Assembly (NCBI RefSeq): GCF_013761245.1
Contig: NZ_JACDUT010000001.1
Span: 372,001 to 436,000 of the forward strand
Length of the DNA: 64,000 nucleotides
Reading direction: 5' to 3'
Origin: Thermaerobacillus caldiproteolyticus
GTDB lineage: Bacteria; Bacillota; Bacilli; Bacillales; Anoxybacillaceae
Positions within the stretch are counted from its first letter, which is position 1. The number at the start of each line of letters is the position of its first letter. A model generated the notes under the pieces. The model did no database searches, was not told the origin of the DNA, and was given only the letters and a program-made list of their open reading frames with translations. Below, in pieces: positions 61,405 to 64,000 of the stretch. A program made the position numbers and the translations under genes.

Positions 61405-61734
61405 AACCATTAAAAAAACCTTTTCGCCCCATCATGACCTTGTCAGGTCAAAGGGGCGAAAAGGTTTCCTTTCCGCGGTACCACCCTTCTTCGTGGCCGT
61501 ATGACCACCTCATGAGCGTCCGCTGAACAAGCGGCCGCTCTTTTTAATAACGAGTGAAGTGTGTTTCACCCGGCCAACTCTACTAGTTTGGTTACGTTCA
61601 AGTTGGCACTCGGAGGTGAGTTCATCAAACGGAGGCATCACCGGTTTTCAGCTCCCCCGGCTCTCTGTAGATACCCTTGCCGCTGACTACTTATCCTCTT
61701 CAACGCTTTTTCCTTCTATATTTGTCATGGTGCA
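61405..61734 (-). promoter_or_regulatory. T-box leader of the ilv-leu operon (leucine, CTC specifier)
   Basis: Riboswitch sensing uncharged tRNA-Leu, filling the gap between ilvE and ilvB. Minus strand: stem I with AGAGAG and GCTG boxes, specifier CTC at 61618-61620 within GATGAACTCACC, antiterminator core GGGTGGTACCGCGG at 61473-61486, then the terminator. The specifier is leucine, as known for the B. subtilis ilv-leu operon. No clear promoter was resolved; it may lie within the ilvE 3' end, or transcription may come from ilvE. Confidence 0.92.
61411..61467 (-). terminator. T-box-controlled terminator of the ilv-leu leader
   Basis: AAACCTTTTCGCCCC (61416-61430) pairs perfectly with GGGGCGAAAAGGTTT (61453-61467), followed on the minus strand by a T-run (TTTTTA). 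It is mutually exclusive with the antiterminator. Confidence 0.9.
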
Positions 61735-62634
61735 TTATCCAACGTTTGCATTCGGTTGATATACTTTAACTCCTTCAGAAACGACGCGCTGTCTGAACGC
61801 TTCAAGCAATCGCTTCGTATGCTGTCCGGGTACTCCATCGCCAATGACGCGACCGTCAACTTTCACAACCGCAATCACTTCAGCTGCTGTTCCTGTTAGA
61901 AAGACTTCGTCCGCCGTATACACATCATGGCGAGTAAACGGCTCTTCTTTAACAACATAGCCAAGCTCACGGGCAATATCTATAATCGCATCACGTGTAA
62001 TTCCTTCAAGAGCCCCAACGTATCCAGGCGGCGTATAAAGAACACCATTCTTGACGATAAACACATTGTCACCCGATCCTTCTGCCACATATCCTTGATC
62101 ATTTAACATTAACGCCTCGCTCACATTTGCCAAATGTGCCTCAATTCTTACAAGGATGTTATTTAAATAGTTCAGCGATTTGACTTTTGGACTGAGAACG
62201 TCTGAACGGTTTCTTCTTGTTGGTACTGTCACCACTTCAATTCCTGTTTCATATAAATGTTTTGGGAAGATTGCCAATGGCTCGACAATGACAACAACTT
62301 GAGGTTTCTGACATTTGTACGGATCAAGTCCTAAATCACCGATACCTCTTGAGATAACAACGCGAATATATGCGTCTTGAAACTGATTTTTTTGAACAGC
62401 TTGAACAATGATGTCCGTCATCTCTTCTTTTGAGTAAGGAATTGTTAATAAAATTGATTTAGCGGAATTATAAAGGCGGTCAATATGCTCTTGCAGACGA
62501 AAAACATTGCCGCTATAGACACGAATTCCCTCGAACACTCCATCTCCATACAAAAAACCATGATCATATACAGAAATTTTGGCGTTTTCTTTTGTGACAA
62601 ATTCACTGTTTAAAAAAATCCATTGTTCACTCAA
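61735..62634 (-). CDS. ilvE: Branched-chain amino acid aminotransferase
   Basis: Fold-type IV PLP aminotransferase for the last step of valine, leucine and isoleucine synthesis. The 299 residues have GDGVFEGIRVYSGNVFRLQEH, the PLP lysine in SPKVKSLNYLNN (near residue 155), SEALMLNDQGYVAEGSGDNVF and FLTGTAAEVIAV. It stands just upstream of the ilv-leu T-box on the same strand with its own promoter, so it is expressed independently and may read through. B. subtilis lacks an ilvE at this position. Confidence 0.97.
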   Translation of the reverse strand: MSEQWIFLNSEFVTKENAKISVYDHGFLYGDGVFEGIRVYSGNVFRLQEHIDRLYNSAKSILLTIPYSKEEMTDIIVQAVQKNQFQDAYIRVVISRGIGDLGLDPYKCQKPQVVVIVEPLAIFPKHLYETGIEVVTVPTRRNRSDVLSPKVKSLNYLNNILVRIEAHLANVSEALMLNDQGYVAEGSGDNVFIVKNGVLYTPPGYVGALEGITRDAIIDIARELGYVVKEEPFTRHDVYTADEVFLTGTAAEVIAVVKVDGRVIGDGVPGQHTKRLLEAFRQRVVSEGVKVYQPNANVG

Positions 62635-62713
62635 CGTTTTTCCCCTCTTCCCTTGCTAAGTGAGCCCTCTTTGTGGGTGTACTGTTTTTATTCTTTTGAT
62701 TTATTTGAAAATT

Positions 62714-62742
62714 ATAATAATCCCAAAACAAAGGAGAGTCAA
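62714..62742 (-). promoter_or_regulatory. Sigma-A promoter of ilvE
   Basis: Minus strand: TTGACT (62737-62742), 17 bases, TATTAT (62714-62719, running into TATAAT), 80 bases before ilvE. Confidence 0.65.
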
Positions 62743-62866
62743 TACTATTTTTTGAATATTTAGATTCGTTAGACTATTTGTATACGCTTACATTACGATG
62801 AAATCAAGAGATGAGCTAGCGAGAAAATTTTTTATGAAAAGGGGAAGCAACATTAAAAGATCTAAT

Positions 62867-62906
62867 AAAAAAGCCTTTCTTTCCTAAGTAAGGAAAGAAA
62901 GGCTTT
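62867..62906 (-). terminator. Terminator after tRNA-Arg
   Basis: Minus strand: AAAGCCTTTCTTTCCT, 5-base loop, AGGAAAGAAAGGCTTT then TTTTA. A long perfect stem just past the tRNA. Confidence 0.92.
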
Positions 62907-62909
62907 AAG

Positions 62910-62983
62910 CGTCCCAGGAGAGATTCGAACTCCCGACCGACGGCTTAGAAGGCCGCTGCTCTATCCAGCTGAGCTACTGGGAC
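62910..62983 (-). tRNA. trnR: tRNA-Arg (anticodon TCT)
   Basis: A 74-base cloverleaf on the minus strand: acceptor GTCCCAG with CTGGGAC, D-arm GCTCAGCTGGATAGAGC, anticodon stem GCGGC/GCCGT with loop CTTCTAA (anticodon TCT, reading AGA), T-arm with GTTCGAATC, discriminator G. The CCA end is not encoded (G is followed by CTT). A single tRNA-Arg sits at the same place in B. subtilis, next to ysnB. Confidence 0.95.
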
Positions 62984-63079
62984 ATGATATTCAATTTACG
63001 AAGTAGTCTCACCGCATTTCGTCCCGCTTCCTCTCAGAAAGATGATTCAAGAAGCAGTTTAAGCGGTACGATGTAGCTA

Positions 63080-63130
63080 TCTCTCAGGGAGGGGATTCGA
63101 TCGTGCTTTATCCAGATGAGTTACTACGAC
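63080..63130 (-). pseudogene. Degenerate tRNA between promoter and tRNA-Arg
   Basis: Minus strand from 63130: GTCGTAGTAACTCATCTGG continues into ATAAAGCA, matching the first 27 bases of the neighbouring tRNA-Arg at about 22 positions, including the D-arm. A T-loop-like TCGAATC and CTCCCTGAGA then follow, resembling the T-arm and acceptor 3' side. The anticodon arm is missing, leaving about 51 bases. It directly follows a consensus promoter. Best read as a decayed tRNA copy, but a functional tRNA-like leader cannot be excluded. Bases 62984-63079 hold no other recognised feature. Confidence 0.65.
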
Positions 63131-63148
63131 GTTCCAAAGACATTTTTT

Positions 63149-63177
63149 ATTATAGGGGAGCATCTCTATAAAGTCAA
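63149..63177 (-). promoter_or_regulatory. Consensus promoter of the tRNA-Arg transcript
   Basis: Minus strand: TTGACT (63172-63177), 17 bases, TATAAT (63149-63154). Near-consensus; the transcript would start at the degenerate tRNA and run to tRNA-Arg. Confidence 0.8.
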
Positions 63178-63180
63178 GAT

Positions 63181-63211
63181 ATAAAAAGGAGCGAGAGGTC
63201 ATTTCTCGCTC
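63181..63211 (-). terminator. Terminator after the YsnB-type gene
   Basis: Minus strand: GAGCGAGA (63204-63211), loop, TCTCGCTC (63189-63196) followed by CTTTTTATA. It overlaps the end of the phosphodiesterase gene. Confidence 0.85.
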
Positions 63212-63719
63212 AAAATGTGAATGATTTTGTTAAGGATGATACTTCTTGTCCATTGATGTCGTAAAATTGCACCGTTGCCTGTCCGTTGTCCATTTGCAAC
63301 AAAGCATATGTTTTTTCTTTTCTCATCCGCGGCAGGGCAATGCTCCCAGGGTTAATGAAGAGAATATCATGAATCATCTCTGCCCCTGCAATATGGGAAT
63401 GCCCAAAACAAACAACTTTTGCTCCCGTTTCTTGAGCACGATAATATAGGTTCATAAGCGTCATTTTTACATTATAAAGATGACCATGCGTAATAAAAAA
63501 GCGAACCCCTTGAATCTCTTCTATGCGTTCTTTTGGAAATTCGGTGGTAAAATCACAATTACCTCGAACATACAAAAAACTTTCCAATTCTGCGCAATCT
63601 GCTGGTAGTTCGGAATCACCACAATGAATCAATGCGTCTACTTCGTTATGATATCGTTGTTTGATTTCGATTAACTCTTTGGTCAATCCATGGCTATCGC
63701 TTGCAATGAGCACTTTCAT
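63210..63719 (-). CDS. ysnB: YfcE/MJ0936-type metallophosphoesterase (YsnB)
   Basis: Small calcineurin-like phosphodiesterase, physiological substrate unknown. The 169 residues carry all metal motifs: DSHG (8-11), HCGDSE, RGNCD, FITHGH and CFGHSHIAG. It starts 6 bases after the XTP pyrophosphatase gene and is probably cotranscribed with it, as in the rph-ysnA-ysnB order of B. subtilis. Confidence 0.93.
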   Translation of the reverse strand: MKVLIASDSHGLTKELIEIKQRYHNEVDALIHCGDSELPADCAELESFLYVRGNCDFTTEFPKERIEEIQGVRFFITHGHLYNVKMTLMNLYYRAQETGAKVVCFGHSHIAGAEMIHDILFINPGSIALPRMRKEKTYALLQMDNGQATVQFYDINGQEVSSLTKSFTF

Positions 63720-63725
63720 TTCTCT

Positions 63726-64000
63726 TTACTCCCCGTTATTGATAATTTCATTCCACTGCTTTTCTAGTTTAGCTAGAGCATTGGCGCGATGGCTAATTCC
63801 GTTCTTTTCTTCCTTTGTCAATTCCGCCATCGTTTTTCCTTTTTGCGGAACATAAAAAATTGGATCGTATCCAAATCCATTTTCTCCTCTTGGCTCTTCT
63901 GTAATATATCCTTCACACGTTCCCTCAACTACGACAGTGCGACGGTGAGGCATGGCTACAGCTAGCGCACAATGGAAGCGAGCCGTTCTCTTTTCCAACG
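63726..64000 (-). CDS. rdgB: dITP/XTP pyrophosphatase, C-terminal part (cut by window edge)
   Basis: C-terminal half (at least 91 residues) of a RdgB/HAM1-type nucleoside triphosphate pyrophosphatase (YsnA) that removes deaminated purine nucleotides. Visible motifs are [12 protein letters not shown], the family signature [14 protein letters not shown] and [13 protein letters not shown]. The N-terminus lies beyond the window, so the start is not shown; an in-window ATG at 63998 is internal. Confidence 0.93.
   Translation of the reverse strand, partial: LEKRTARFHCALAVAMPHRRTVVVEGTCEGYITEEPRGENGFGYDPIFYVPQKGKTMAELTKEEKNGISHRANALAKLEKQWNEIINNGE

Overview
This window is a chromosomal segment of a spore-forming Bacillaceae bacterium. 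The gene order (pheA-pheB-obg-spo0B, rpmA-prp-rplU, spoIVFB-spoIVFA, minD-minC-mreD-mreC-mreB-radC-maf-spoIIB, folC-valS, ysxE-spoVID, hemL-B-D-C-X-A, ysxC-lon-lonB-clpX-tig-ysoA, leuDCBA-ilvC-ilvN-ilvB, tRNA-Arg, ysnB-ysnA) follows the known Bacillus subtilis order almost gene for gene. Protein flavour, moderate GC by eye and a complete type IV pilus locus suggest the Anoxybacillus/Parageobacillus/Geobacillus group; this is inference, no search was run. Nearly everything is on the minus strand.

Layout: 0-4.7 kb holds phenylalanine synthesis, the Obg GTPase, the phosphorelay protein Spo0B and the L21-Prp-L27 ribosomal operon with its L21 leader. 4.8-13.1 kb holds the SpoIVFA/SpoIVFB sigma-K checkpoint, cell shape and division-site genes, RadC, Maf and SpoIIB. 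13.1-30.2 kb is the accessory part. Where B. subtilis has only the prepilin peptidase gene comC between spoIIB and folC, this genome carries a type IV pilus system. It consists of a 12-gene minus-strand operon (unknown membrane protein, PRC-barrel protein, VanW/G5 protein, pilB, pilT, pilC, pilA, pilD, pilM, pilN, pilO, second pilin), three plus-strand minor-pilin genes, and a convergent gene for a 947-residue secreted von Willebrand A protein that could be a pilus-tip adhesin.

30.3-43.5 kb holds folC, valS with a valine T-box, a small membrane protein, the spore-coat pair spoVID-ysxE behind a sigma-E-like promoter, and the heme operon hemAXCDBL. 43.6-53.2 kb holds a small membrane protein and the protein quality-control block (EngB, LonA, LonB, ClpX, trigger factor) plus a TPR protein. 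53.3-62.7 kb is the branched-chain amino-acid operon with a leucine T-box and an upstream ilvE. The right end has tRNA-Arg(TCT), a degenerate tRNA lying between it and its promoter, a phosphodiesterase and a truncated XTP pyrophosphatase gene.

The most noteworthy items are the pilus island with its vWA protein and unfamiliar leading genes, a 32-bp perfect palindrome inside pilD, the decayed tRNA, and two structured intergenic stretches at about 3.3 and 47.2 kb. No CRISPR array, insertion sequence or prophage was seen.
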